From positions 1 to 64,000 of the forward strand of contig JARIBW010000039.1 in assembly GCA_029264355.1 (NCBI GenBank): DNA of 64,000 bases. Reading direction: 5' to 3'. Position numbers and translations under genes: made by a program. Shown here piece after piece: positions 20,888-30,719 of this stretch. Source of the stretch: Collinsella sp. Its GTDB lineage: Bacteria; Actinomycetota; Coriobacteriia; Coriobacteriales; Coriobacteriaceae. The notes under the pieces are model-generated. The model was not told the origin of the DNA and ran no database searches. It worked only from the letters and a program-made list of their open reading frames with translations. Position 1 is the first letter of the stretch; each line of letters opens with the position of its first letter.

Positions 20888-22906
20888 CTATTGGGCGAAC
20901 TGGCTGCCGTAAAGCATGGCGTAAAACCCTCCCGCGGCGAGAAGCTCGTCGTGCGTCCCACTTTCCACGATGCGGCCATCGCGCATGACCAAGATGCGAT
21001 CGGCATTTCGGATCGTGCTCAGGCGATGCGCCACCACGAAACTCGTGCGGCCCCCCATAAGCTCGTCGAATGCGGCGTGAACTTGGAGCTCGGTGCGCGT
21101 GTCGATGGAACTCGTGGCCTCGTCGAGCAGCAGAATCGCCGGATCGGCGAGCATGACGCGGGCGATGCACAGGAGCTGGCGCTGACCTTGGGACAACGAT
21201 CCGCCGTCCTCGGGAAGCACCGTATCGTAGCCCTGGGGAAGAGCGCGCACGAATGCGTCGGCATGGGCGCGACGGGCGGCCCGCTCGACCTCCTCGCGCG
21301 TGGCCCCCGGACGCCCGTAGGCGATGTTGTCGTGCACGGTGCCCTCGAACAGCCAGCTGTCCTGCAGCACCATGCCAAACGCATGCCGAAGGCTCTCGCG
21401 AGTGTACGACTCGATGGGTACCCCGTCGATGCGGATCTCACCCGCATCGACGTCGTAGAAACGCAGAAGCAAGTTGATGAGGGTCGTCTTGCCGCATCCG
21501 GTGGGACCGACAAGCGCCATGCGCATACCGGGGCGCGCGTGCAGGCAGATGTCCCGCAACACGGGACGCTCGTCGACGTAGGAGAAATCGACATGGTCGA
21601 ACACGACGTCACCCGTGGCGGAGGCAAAAAGACCGCCCTCGGCCATCCGGCCGTCGCCCAAGAACGCGCCGCCCCTGCGAACGGTGCCGCCGTGCCGCTC
21701 GCCCGCCGCGGCGAGCGTCTCGGCACCCGCCGCGGTACCCGCCGTGGCGCCCGCCGTGGCCGCATGTACGACCAACTCGACCGCATCTTCCGCATCCGGC
21801 TCGTCTTCAACGGCGTCGAGCAGCGCGAAGATGCGTCGTGCCGAGGCATATGCGCCCTGGATCTGCGTCACCACGGCCGAGATCTCGTTGAACGGCTTCG
21901 TGTACTGATTCGCATAGGACAGGAAGACCTGAACCTCTCCCACGGTGAGCGGGGCGGGGACCCCGGTGATCACGCCCGCGAACCCCGTCACGGCCACCGC
22001 GGCGTAGATGACGTTGTTCACAAAGCGGGCCCCCGGGTTGGAAAGCGAGCTTAGAAACTGCGCACGCTCGCCCGCGGCATAGAGTTCGCCGTTGATGGCC
22101 GAAAACCCCCGGCGGGCCTGCTCGCCATATGCAAAGGCGCTCACCAGGCGCTGCGCCCCGACGTATTCTTCGATATACGCCGATAGCCCTCCTTGGATGC
22201 GCATCTGCGCAGCGAAGCTCTTGCCCGACAGGCGGGCCATGGCGCTGGCCGCGAGCACGGAAAACGGCGTCGCGAGCACCACCACGAGCGCCATGGGAAG
22301 CGAAGTCGCAACCATGAAGACGAGGGTCGCAAGCACCGTCACCACGCCGCTGAAGAGCTGACTCAGCCCCTGGAGCAAACCATCGCCAACCTGGTCGACG
22401 TCGTTGACCACGCGCGAGACGAGGTCGCCGTGGGCGTGCGAATCCACAAGCGCCAACGGCACCCTCGTGAGCTTGTCGTTCGCCTCGATGCGCAGGTCGC
22501 GCACGGTTGCGTACGACACGCGGTTCACGCACACGCCCTGCACCCATTGCAGCAAAGCGCCCGCGACAACCACCGTCGCGAGCTCGATCAACAACGGGCC
22601 GAGCGCGACAAAATCAACCAGGCCCGCGCCCAAAATCATATCGATGCCCCGGCCGATGAGAATCGGCGTGTAGAGCTGCAGCACCACACTCGCCGCAGAG
22701 CTTGCGAACGCAGCCAGCAGCGTCATCCGATGCGGGCGGACATATGCCAGCAACCGGCGCGTGACCTGGGCGGCCGTCATCTCGGCACCCGAAACGAGAT
22801 CTCCGTCGGGAGCGGTCGGCCCCCTCGTCCCATTCAGGCTCTCGTTGCCGGCGACCGCGTCCGCGATGGTGGCCGCGCCGGCCGCGGACTCGTACGGATT
22901 AGGCAT
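20888..22906 (-). CDS. ABC exporter, permease + ATPase (subunit B of pair)
   Basis: Walker A 'GPTGCGKTTLINLLLRF', signature 'LSQGQRQLLCIARVMLADPAILLLDEATSSID'; 6-TM N-terminus. Confidence 0.93.
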   Translation of the reverse strand: MPNPYESAAGAATIADAVAGNESLNGTRGPTAPDGDLVSGAEMTAAQVTRRLLAYVRPHRMTLLAAFASSAASVVLQLYTPILIGRGIDMILGAGLVDFVALGPLLIELATVVVAGALLQWVQGVCVNRVSYATVRDLRIEANDKLTRVPLALVDSHAHGDLVSRVVNDVDQVGDGLLQGLSQLFSGVVTVLATLVFMVATSLPMALVVVLATPFSVLAASAMARLSGKSFAAQMRIQGGLSAYIEEYVGAQRLVSAFAYGEQARRGFSAINGELYAAGERAQFLSSLSNPGARFVNNVIYAAVAVTGFAGVITGVPAPLTVGEVQVFLSYANQYTKPFNEISAVVTQIQGAYASARRIFALLDAVEDEPDAEDAVELVVHAATAGATAGTAAGAETLAAAGERHGGTVRRGGAFLGDGRMAEGGLFASATGDVVFDHVDFSYVDERPVLRDICLHARPGMRMALVGPTGCGKTTLINLLLRFYDVDAGEIRIDGVPIESYTRESLRHAFGMVLQDSWLFEGTVHDNIAYGRPGATREEVERAARRAHADAFVRALPQGYDTVLPEDGGSLSQGQRQLLCIARVMLADPAILLLDEATSSIDTRTELQVHAAFDELMGGRTSFVVAHRLSTIRNADRILVMRDGRIVESGTHDELLAAGGFYAMLYGSQFAQ

Positions 22907-24728
22907 GAGGCGCCGCCCCCTCCCCGATCCCAAGTTGGGACGCGCAGATTTCGCGATAGATCGCGCAATTATCCAGCAGCTCCTCATGCGTGCCCACGCC
23001 CGCAGCGGCGCCGTGGCGCATCACGCAGATGAGGTCCGCATCGCGCACCGAAGAAACTCGCTGGCTCACAATGACCGTGGTTGGACGCCCGTCGTGCACG
23101 CCCGTCGAACGCCCCAGATCTTTAATCGCCGCTCGTAGGGCGGCATCGGTCTTGAAGTCGAGTGCAGAAGCCGAATCGTCCATGACGATAATCCGCGGGT
23201 CGCCCACGAGCGCACGGGCGATTGTCAGACGCTGCCGTTGGCCGCCGGAGAAATTCTTGCCTCCCGCTTCGACCGGCGCATCGAGCCCCAGGGGAAGGGC
23301 GGCCACGAACTCACGCGCCTGCGCCGACTCGAGCGCGGACCACAAATCGGCGTCGGCGGCGGAAGGGTCGCGCCACGTCAGATTCGAGCGGATCGTCCCG
23401 CTCAGCAACTCCACTTTTTGCGGTACGAAACCCACCTGACGACGAAGCGCGTCGAGATCCCAGGCGCGCACATCGTGCCCGAGCACCTCGACGGCGCCGC
23501 CCGTCACCTCATGAAGACGTGAAATGAGACTCACAAGCGTCGATTTCCCCGATCCGGTGCCCCCGATGACGCCGAGCGTCCCTCCCCGCGGCAACTCGAG
23601 CGTCACGTGGTCGACGGCGTTCACCATGCTCCCGGGATACGCAAAGCAGGCATTGCGCAGGACAAGGGCGAATTTCGCATGCTCATCCGGCTCGGTCGCG
23701 GCATCGGCTCCCGAATAAATTCCCGGCTCGCAGTCGAGCACTTCCAGGATGCGCCCGGCGCTTGCCCCCGCCCTGGTGAATACCACCACCAAATTGGCGA
23801 CATAGACAATCGAAAGCAAGGTCTGAGTCATGTAGTTGACGAACGCCATGACCTCGCCCTGCGTAAGTGCACCCACATTCACCCGCAGGCCGCCTACCCA
23901 CAAAATCGCGCAGACGGCGAGATTCATCACAAGAAACGTCGCAGGGTTGAGCACGCTGGATAGCCTTCCAACCGCGATGGCGATGTCCGCCTGCTCATCC
24001 GCCGCACGACGGAAACGCTCACGTTCGTGATCCTCGCGCACAAACGCGCGCACGACGCGGGCGCCCGACAGGCCCTCGCGCGTGACCAGGCCGATTCGAT
24101 CGAGTTTTTCCTGCATACGCTTGAAATACGGAACACAGCGGGCCATCACGAACCAGAAAATACCGCCGATGAGCGGTATTGAGACAAAAAAGATGATACT
24201 CAGCTCAACATCGATGCCCATGGCGGCGATCATCGATCCCACCGAAAGCAGCGGCCAACGCGAGAGCTGGCGCACGCCCAAAGCGATGGCAAGTTGCACC
24301 TGATTGACGTCGTTGGTGATGCGCGTGATGAGCGATGGGGTGCCAAAATGGTCGATCTCGGAATAGGACAGGGCATTGACGTGCTCGAATAAGGCGTTTC
24401 GCATCTCAGTCCCCATTCCCTGCGAAGCGCGAGACGCCATTTTTTGACAGACGAGCGTGGAAGCGAAACCCGCACACGCCATGAGCACAAGCATGCCTCC
24501 GCATGCGAGCACCGCCTCCACACTGCGGCCGCCCACACCGCGGTCGATCATCCGCATCACCACGAGGGGGGCGATCAGGTCGAACACGACCTCGATCAGC
24601 TTGCTGAGGGGGCCGAAGACGCATTCGAGACGAAAAGGTCTATAGAATCGTTTAAGCAGTTCTATCATGCGGGGCATTCCCAAATCAGAGGTAGTTCCGT
24701 CTAAAGAGGGCGGGCTGAGCGCCGACAC
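22899..24728 (-). CDS. ABC exporter, permease + ATPase (subunit A of pair); start uncertain (24668-24728)
   Basis: 'GGTGSGKSTLVSLISRLHEV', 'FSGGQRQRLTIARALVGDPRIIVMDDSASALD'; overlaps downstream ABC gene. Confidence 0.93.
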   Translation of the reverse strand: MSALSPPSLDGTTSDLGMPRMIELLKRFYRPFRLECVFGPLSKLIEVVFDLIAPLVVMRMIDRGVGGRSVEAVLACGGMLVLMACAGFASTLVCQKMASRASQGMGTEMRNALFEHVNALSYSEIDHFGTPSLITRITNDVNQVQLAIALGVRQLSRWPLLSVGSMIAAMGIDVELSIIFFVSIPLIGGIFWFVMARCVPYFKRMQEKLDRIGLVTREGLSGARVVRAFVREDHERERFRRAADEQADIAIAVGRLSSVLNPATFLVMNLAVCAILWVGGLRVNVGALTQGEVMAFVNYMTQTLLSIVYVANLVVVFTRAGASAGRILEVLDCEPGIYSGADAATEPDEHAKFALVLRNACFAYPGSMVNAVDHVTLELPRGGTLGVIGGTGSGKSTLVSLISRLHEVTGGAVEVLGHDVRAWDLDALRRQVGFVPQKVELLSGTIRSNLTWRDPSAADADLWSALESAQAREFVAALPLGLDAPVEAGGKNFSGGQRQRLTIARALVGDPRIIVMDDSASALDFKTDAALRAAIKDLGRSTGVHDGRPTTVIVSQRVSSVRDADLICVMRHGAAAGVGTHEELLDNCAIYREICASQLGIGEGAAPHA

Positions 24729-24882
24729 AGCCCAACGATCCGTATTCTACTCTGCCGATTATCGCATCCCGACCAATCGCCCGTGAAAATACATCACACC
24801 CGGTTAGGCGGATGGGGTATGAACGCAACCCCAGGCATCAGGATCTCTCTAAAGGGGGTGTTTTAATATATGATTTTATAAA

Positions 24883-25091
24883 AGTGGTCAAAATACCCTG
24901 ATTGTGCGCCGAAATGAAAGTCGTCGGAGCCGTGTATAAGATAATGAACGCTCGAATCCTGGCACTTTATCCCACCGGCAACACGATTGCCTGGCAACAT
25001 GGCTCTCTCGAAGGGCCATGGCCCTCCTTTTCCGGCTTTTTGCCTATATCGGAAAGACAATCCAGCGCACAATCATGGTGTTTTGACCACT
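24883..25091. repeat. 209-bp MITE-like element bounded by 27-bp imperfect inverted repeats
   Basis: AGTGGTCAAAATACCCTGATTGTGCGC (24883-24909) vs revcomp of 25065-25091 AGTGGTCAAAACACCATGATTGTGCGC; 25/27 identical. Confidence 0.7.
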
Positions 25092-25321
25092 GGGCCGAAA
25101 ACGCATAGGCACATTTCCGTCATTCGCAAAAATCTATTCACTTCAACTAAGAGAATAATATGTTTTATACATTTAAAACAAACGACGATCAAATCGAGAC
25201 CACTGCAGAACACGCGGCGCATACCGGCCCCCTCCACAGCCCAATGTCGGAGATAAGCATATTGAGTGCACGGAGATTCGAACCATGAAAAAAGCCCCAT
25301 TGCTGGGGCCATCTCAATCAG

Positions 25322-25408
25322 TGGTGCGGGCGAAAGGACTTGAACCTTCACGGGGTTGCCCCCATATGGACCTGAACCATACGCGTCTGCCAATTCCGCC
25401 ACGCCCGC
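25322..25408 (-). tRNA. tRNA-Leu (CAG), CCA encoded
   Basis: Minus strand GCGGGCGTGGCGGAATTGGCAGACGCG...TATGGTTCAGGTCCATA...CGCCCGCACCA. Confidence 0.9.
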
Positions 25409-25617
25409 GTGATTTCAAATAATAGTGAAAGACTCGGGCGCGGGCAAGAACTTTTTTTCGTTTTTCTCGCAATGTGCTTCGGTACAACCCGGCCAACGCC
25501 ACCAGTCCGCGAGAAAACGTCCACTATCGGAGACGTCCCCGCGAACGTGCCTGCATTCTGACCGACTGCGAACAGAGTTACAAGCAATGCGTCGCGCATG
25601 GTACACTTCTCTTCTAT

Positions 25618-25702
25618 GGAGGCGTGGCGGAATTGGCATACGCAGGAGACTTAAAATCTTCGGCCTTCGGGATTGTGGGTTCGAGTCCCACCGCCTCTAC
25701 CA
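25618..25702 (+). tRNA. tRNA-Leu (TAA), ACCA encoded
   Basis: GGAGGCGTGGCGGAATTGGCATACGCAGGAGACTTAAAATCTTCGGCC...GGTTCGAGTCCCACCGCCTCTACCA; loop CTTAAAA. Confidence 0.9.
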
Positions 25703-25708
25703 TGATGA

Positions 25709-25738
25709 AAAAGCCCTCCGACAACGGAGGGCTTACTT
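25709..25738. terminator. Hairpin terminator between tRNA-Leu(TAA) and convergent ppx/gppA
   Basis: aaagccctccg-acaa-cggagggctta. Confidence 0.75.
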
Positions 25739-25740
25739 GT

Positions 25741-26718
25741 TCACCGACTTGAAAGTTCGGGGTTCCAACCAATCGCGGCACGACCGTTCACAACCGTCTC
25801 GTAGATCGTTGCCGCGGCACCCGCAAGCAAGCTGTTCTCGCTCACTGTCAGGCGGCCGTACCCGCCGGCGCGCATAAGCTCTCGCATGATGACCGCGCCC
25901 GCCAAGATCACCGGCGCGCGTTTGGCCTGAACACCCGCAAGCCCCGCGATCTGCTCGATGGTGAGGCTCCCCAGCCGCTCGACGGCATTCTCGATCTGCT
26001 CGATCGTCAAATCTCGAAGATGCACGAAATGCGAATCGTACACCGCGAGTTCGTGCACCATCGCAACGAGCGTGGTCACAGTGCCGCCCACGGCGACAAG
26101 TCGCTCCGGGCGATCGGCAAGCCCTGCCCAATAGGGTTCGAACTGCTCGCGCGCCCATGCCGCCGCCTCGTCCAACTCATCGGCACTCGGCGGCGCGCTG
26201 GCGAAAAAGCGCTCCGTCACACGACGACATCCGACGTTGATCGACTCTGCGCGATCGAGTTCCAGATCGCCGTCGGACGCGCGCCCGACCACGAGTTCCG
26301 TCGATCCTCCGCCGGAATCAGCCACAGTTATACGCTCACCTGCGAAGTCGTGCGCAACGCCGTAGAACGTCAAACGCGCCTCCACCTCACCGGGGATGAC
26401 CTGCGGGGCGAGACCGAGACCTCGCAATCGATCCAGCAGCTCATCACCATTGGACACGTCGCGGGCGGCGCTCGTCAGCGTGCAGCAAACGTAGCGCGCG
26501 TCGAACTCTCGCGCCTCGCGGACGAACTCGATGCAGGCTCGCACGACGCGGTCAATCGCAGCAGGGGCGAAGACGCCGGCAGCGTCCACACGCTCGCCCA
26601 AATCGGTAATGACGGTGTGCTTTGTCGATGTCGCGATTTGGCCGTCGCGCATCTCGGCGCACAGTAGGCGCGAGGACACTGTCCCCAGGTCGATGGCGGC
26701 GATCCTCACCGTGCTCAC
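25741..26718 (-). CDS. Ppx/GppA family phosphatase
   Basis: 'IAAIDLGTVSSRLLCAEM', 'VADSGGGSTELVVG', 'GGTVTTLVAMV'. Confidence 0.92.
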   Translation of the reverse strand: MSTVRIAAIDLGTVSSRLLCAEMRDGQIATSTKHTVITDLGERVDAAGVFAPAAIDRVVRACIEFVREAREFDARYVCCTLTSAARDVSNGDELLDRLRGLGLAPQVIPGEVEARLTFYGVAHDFAGERITVADSGGGSTELVVGRASDGDLELDRAESINVGCRRVTERFFASAPPSADELDEAAAWAREQFEPYWAGLADRPERLVAVGGTVTTLVAMVHELAVYDSHFVHLRDLTIEQIENAVERLGSLTIEQIAGLAGVQAKRAPVILAGAVIMRELMRAGGYGRLTVSENSLLAGAAATIYETVVNGRAAIGWNPELSSR

Positions 26719-27662
26719 TCCTTTTCCCCCGTCGAAACCACGGCCATGCCCTTCGCTCCGTCAAATCCGAAAAGCACGTCGAGCACCTTCCAATACCAAG
26801 GGGAATTCTCCAGCACGGCACGCTCGGCGGCCTCGGCCTCCGCAGAGGTCGTGGGCTTTTTCGTCGGGTCCACTGCGGCGGCGTTCGAGCCGGTCTTGTC
26901 CTTGTTTGCGGCGTCGGCGCCCTTCAACGGCTGGGAATCCTTTCCCGCATCGGTTTTTGCAGGGTCTTCGGCAGGAACCCCGCCCGAAGCGCGCCGTCCC
27001 TCCTCGGCCGGCTTGTTCGGATCAACCACCACCGGATTGCCATCGCCGTCCAAACCCTCGACAGTGATAGTCTGCTCGCCCGGCATCACCATGCCCAGGT
27101 CCTTACGCGCCGTGTCCTCGATGCCCTCCTCGGACATGAGACTGCCCACCTCGTCGCCGAGAGCCTCGTTGTACTCCGTGCGAATCGCGGTCTGCTCCTC
27201 GAGGATCATCACGGTGCGGCGGGCGATATAGAAATCCCTCACCGGGCCGTAAATCCCCATTAGCAAAAGCACGGCCACGACGCCATAAAAGAGATAGCGG
27301 CGCGGGCCGGTGGTCAAGGCGTAAAACCAACGCACCACCGCGTTGTCCGAAGCGTAGCGCATCAGATCTTGCTGCACCGGGCGCGAAGCCTTGCCACGCT
27401 TCGAACGTGGGGCGCCGCTTGCAACCGAGCCGACGCCCGCGCCCGAGGCGCCTGCAGCCAGCTTGCGCGCGGAACGTGAAGCAGTCGCGGCCCGCCTGCG
27501 AGCGTCGCGACGCTCTTGCTTCTCACGTTTGGCCACGTCGCTACCGCGGGCCGAACGCTTGTGGGGCTTGACCTTGTCCGCTGCCGCGGCGGACAGATCC
27601 CCCGTCTTGTCGGGATCGTCCGTACGGATGGAAGATGTTGCATTCGATGAAGAGATAGCCAT
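26715..27662 (-). CDS. FtsB/DivIC-like septum formation initiator with long N- and C-terminal extensions
   Basis: Single TM 'YLFYGVVAVLLLMGIYGPVRDFYIARRTVMILEEQ' followed by short coiled coil and 'ARKDLGMVMPGEQTI'. Confidence 0.75.
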   Translation of the reverse strand: MAISSSNATSSIRTDDPDKTGDLSAAAADKVKPHKRSARGSDVAKREKQERRDARRRAATASRSARKLAAGASGAGVGSVASGAPRSKRGKASRPVQQDLMRYASDNAVVRWFYALTTGPRRYLFYGVVAVLLLMGIYGPVRDFYIARRTVMILEEQTAIRTEYNEALGDEVGSLMSEEGIEDTARKDLGMVMPGEQTITVEGLDGDGNPVVVDPNKPAEEGRRASGGVPAEDPAKTDAGKDSQPLKGADAANKDKTGSNAAAVDPTKKPTTSAEAEAAERAVLENSPWYWKVLDVLFGFDGAKGMAVVSTGEKE

Positions 27663-27822
27663 GGGCGCCTTGTGTGTTTGAAGGTGTATATGCGCTTATG
27701 CGTCGTCCATTATCGCACGGCGAACCCCGGCAAGGATGCAGGCTTTGTGGTCGCTGGGGCGGGATGCGCGCGTCCCAGCGACCGTCAGTCGCCCATCAGG
27801 TGCCCGCATACGATGCCCCTCT

Positions 27823-28389
27823 CTAGTAAAGCGCGAGCTCGACCAGGGCAAAGAGCGTATCGCACGAGGAGTCATCGCGCTTGATGCCCGCGAGCATCGA
27901 CATCCACACGAATTCGGCCACCTTGCCCATATCGAGCTCTGCGCGGGCCCGCGCCGAGATCTTCCCATCGCGCTCAAATGCGTGGCTCACGGTGCGCTGA
28001 ATATCCTGTAAGCAGGCGCGTTCGGCCTCGGCGGAACGCTGCCGGGTGCGACCATCGGCCACACCCGCGTCCCTCAACCACGCACTTCGAAAACCGCGCA
28101 GCGATTCGGCGAGCGTCTCCGTGAGCCTGCGGCAGTAATCCAACGCCGATCCCGCCTCGCGAGCGCACTGATCCAGATCGGCCCCACTCAGCGCCTCGCG
28201 CCAAAAACGCCTCAGCACCTCGGTGCGCAATTCGGCGATATCGGGGACGTGATTGTATATGGTGCCGGTTGCCACCCCGCACGCTTCGGCGACCGCGCGA
28301 ACGCTCAAAGAAGAAAGACCCTCCCGCTGGGCCTTCTCGTACGCGACCTCGATAATCTGCTCTTTGTCGATGGCCTTCCTACTCCCCAC
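27823..28389 (-). CDS. TetR family regulator
   Basis: GTG start after GGGAG RBS; 'EQIIEVAYEKAQREGLSSLSVRAVAEACGVATGTIYNHVPDIAEL' HTH. Confidence 0.88.
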   Translation of the reverse strand: MGSRKAIDKEQIIEVAYEKAQREGLSSLSVRAVAEACGVATGTIYNHVPDIAELRTEVLRRFWREALSGADLDQCAREAGSALDYCRRLTETLAESLRGFRSAWLRDAGVADGRTRQRSAEAERACLQDIQRTVSHAFERDGKISARARAELDMGKVAEFVWMSMLAGIKRDDSSCDTLFALVELALY

Positions 28390-28536
28390 GATGGGCTCCC
28401 TTCCCCGTTTCCAAGCACCGACCAGCCGCACCGCCACGGCGGGCGACTCCACCAGCTGAACAAGTTCGTGAAGCGTTCAGGGTGAATCAGGGAATCGACC
28501 GTCGCTCCTTGCTCGTCCCACCCTCGAACCCTAATA

Positions 28537-28564
28537 TGAACATCGTTCAAATGAACGTTGTTCA
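28537..28564. promoter_or_regulatory. Two tandem palindromic operators TGAAC-N3-GTTCA
   Basis: TGAACatcGTTCA aa TGAACgttGTTCA between divergent TetR regulator and HsmA-like gene. Confidence 0.8.
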
Positions 28565-28611
28565 TATTATATATGCGAAACGAGCGTTTTACGCACGGAA
28601 AGGAGAGACGC

Positions 28612-29103
28612 ATGTCCCCCATTCTCATGTTCGCCAGTCTCGCTATCACGAGCGCACTCATCATCTACACCATCGGCGTCTTCTGGGAGAGGGCCGACGG
28701 GAGCCTGCGCGGAGCCCACGTCATCTTGTTCTGGCTCGGTCTGGCCTGCGACACTACCGGCACCACCCTTATGTCCATCATGGCACGCACCAGCGCCGAG
28801 ACCGCCCCTGCAATCCACGGCATCACCGGACTTGCCGCGATCTTGCTCATGCTCTTCCATGCCGGCTGGGCGACGTTCGTCTACTTCCAGGCCAAGCATG
28901 GCGGTGAGGGCGCCCTCGAACGCGAGCGCACCTTTCATCGTCTGAGCGCCGCCGTGTGGGCCGCATGGCTCGTCCCCTACGTCATCGGCATGCTTGTCGG
29001 CATCCCCATGATCAAGCTCGGCACGGTGCCCGCCGTGATCGCGAGCCTCATGGTCGCATCCATTGCCGCAGCGCTCGCATTTCGACCGGCAAGGCGTGCC
29101 TAA
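28612..29103 (+). CDS. HsmA-family (TIGR03987-like) 4-5 TM membrane protein
   Basis: MSPILMFASLAITSALIIYTIGVFWERADGSLRGAHVILFWLGLACDTTGTTLM; RBS aggagag. Confidence 0.8.
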   Translation: MSPILMFASLAITSALIIYTIGVFWERADGSLRGAHVILFWLGLACDTTGTTLMSIMARTSAETAPAIHGITGLAAILLMLFHAGWATFVYFQAKHGGEGALERERTFHRLSAAVWAAWLVPYVIGMLVGIPMIKLGTVPAVIASLMVASIAAALAFRPARRA

Positions 29104-29149
29104 ACCGCATCCAAACACCCCGTCCCGCCCAATCGTCAGGAGGCGCATC

Positions 29150-29584
29150 ATGAAATTCTTGAGCGTCCGTAAGGATACGCTGTTGCTCATCGCCAGCATC
29201 GTCTGGCTCGCAGCCGGCGCGAACATCGCCCGCATCGGCATCGAGGCCTACGCCGCCGGTCATCTCACCCTGCCCAACGTCGCGCTCAGCGCGGCCGTGG
29301 GCATCGTGTTTTGGACCTTTATCTTCGGCAAACTTGTGGTGAAGCACACCGCGCGCATCACCGGCTACGAAGAGCGGCGCCATTTCTTCCTCAAGTTCTT
29401 CGATGCGCCGGCCTTTGCAATCATGGCCGTCATGATGACGGGCGGCATTTCGATCCGCGCATTCGGCCTCGCCCCCGAGGGGTTCATCGCGGTGTTCTAC
29501 ACCGGCCTCGGATGCGCGCTGGCGCTCGCCGGGCTTCGTTTTTCCTGCATGTGGCAACGTGAAGTTCGCTCGAGCCGAGCATAG
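29150..29584 (+). CDS. Small membrane protein, unknown
   Basis: MKFLSVRKDTLLLIASIVWLAAGANIARIG; 3-4 TM; RBS aggagg; 46 bp downstream of HsmA-like gene. Confidence 0.7.
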   Translation: MKFLSVRKDTLLLIASIVWLAAGANIARIGIEAYAAGHLTLPNVALSAAVGIVFWTFIFGKLVVKHTARITGYEERRHFFLKFFDAPAFAIMAVMMTGGISIRAFGLAPEGFIAVFYTGLGCALALAGLRFSCMWQREVRSSRA

Positions 29585-29592
29585 GGACATCC

Positions 29593-29684
29593 GCCGCCGC
29601 AGGGGGGGGTAAACCGCCGCAAGCTCGGGCAAGCCGCCGCAGGAGGGGCAAACCGCCGCAAGCTCGGGCAAGCCGCCGCAGGGG
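29593..29684. repeat. Tandem repeat, about 39-40 bp unit, 2.3 copies
   Basis: gccgccgcaggRGGGG(g)Yaaaccgccgcaagctcgggcaa at 29593-29632 and 29633-29671, partial third copy. Confidence 0.85.
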
Positions 29685-29767
29685 GCCCCTTTGAGGCCCC
29701 CCCCCTGTTTTTCACGGGCGAGCGAGCTGCCCCAGAAGCTCCGATCGGCGTCCATCGAGACCGTGCG

Positions 29768-30634
29768 CTACCCTCGCTTGACCTCGTCCCACAACGCGTT
29801 GAGCTGCTCAGTCGCGAGGGACTCGAGCGCGATGCCATCCTCGTGGGCGGCGTCTTCCATCGCGCGCCAGCGCTCGCGGAATTTCGCCGTACTCGCACGC
29901 AATGCGCTTTCGGCGTCGATGCCCTCCTTGCGGGCCACGTTCACCAGTGCGAAGAGCAAGTCGCCGAATTCAAGTTCGCGCTCGGCGGTGCCGGGCGCCT
30001 CCGCCTCGAACTCCATGCGCTCCTCGGCGACCTTGTCCCATACATCCTCGACGGTCTCCCATTCAAAGCCCGCGGAGGCCGCCTTGCGCGAGACCTTCTG
30101 GGCCTGCATGAGCGCCGGCAATGCCCGCGGCACGCCATCGAGCAGGCCCTCGGGACGCTCGCCGGCCTCCGCCGCGTCGGCGTCCTTGGCGCCCTTCTCG
30201 GCGAGCTTGACGCTGTCCCAAATGGCGAGCACCTCGTCGGCGGAATCGGCGCTGCGCCCCCCAAACACATGCGGGTGGCGACGGATGAGCTTGTCGTTGA
30301 TATCGCGCGCGACATCGGCCATCGTGAAGGCACCGGCGTCCGCCGCGATTTGGGCATGCAACACCACCTGCATGAGCACGTCTCCGAGTTCCTCGCGCAG
30401 ATGTGCCTCATCCCCGGCTTCGATGCAATCGAGGGCCTCGTAGGCCTCCTCGATCATGTTCTTTCCGATGCTCTCGTGAGTCTGCTTGCGATCCCAGGGG
30501 CAACCGTCGGGCTGGCGCAGACGCCAGATCGTCTCAACGAGGGATTGCATTTCCTCGCGCGCGTCGGAAAGCGTCGAGGTATCGCGCGTGATGCTCGCCA
30601 AACTCGACGACCCGGTATCGGTCCATGAACCCAT
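29768..30634 (-). CDS. mazG: Nucleoside triphosphate pyrophosphohydrolase MazG
   Basis: 'LVETIWRLRQPDGCPWDRKQTHESIGKNMIEEAYEALDCI...LREELGDVLMQVVLHAQIA'. Confidence 0.93.
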   Translation of the reverse strand: MGSWTDTGSSSLASITRDTSTLSDAREEMQSLVETIWRLRQPDGCPWDRKQTHESIGKNMIEEAYEALDCIEAGDEAHLREELGDVLMQVVLHAQIAADAGAFTMADVARDINDKLIRRHPHVFGGRSADSADEVLAIWDSVKLAEKGAKDADAAEAGERPEGLLDGVPRALPALMQAQKVSRKAASAGFEWETVEDVWDKVAEERMEFEAEAPGTAERELEFGDLLFALVNVARKEGIDAESALRASTAKFRERWRAMEDAAHEDGIALESLATEQLNALWDEVKRG

Positions 30635-30719
30635 ATCTCGTGCTCCTTTGCTCATGCTCGTGAAGTCTCGGGTATCCCGCCTAGAGGTCACGCCCCATCG
30701 GAGACGGGCGCTGATCAAC

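Noticed and set aside
24863-25108. Overlapping 68-69-aa ORFs on both strands
   Set aside because: They mirror each other because of the inverted repeat, with no RBS or conserved domain. More likely part of a non-coding repeat element.
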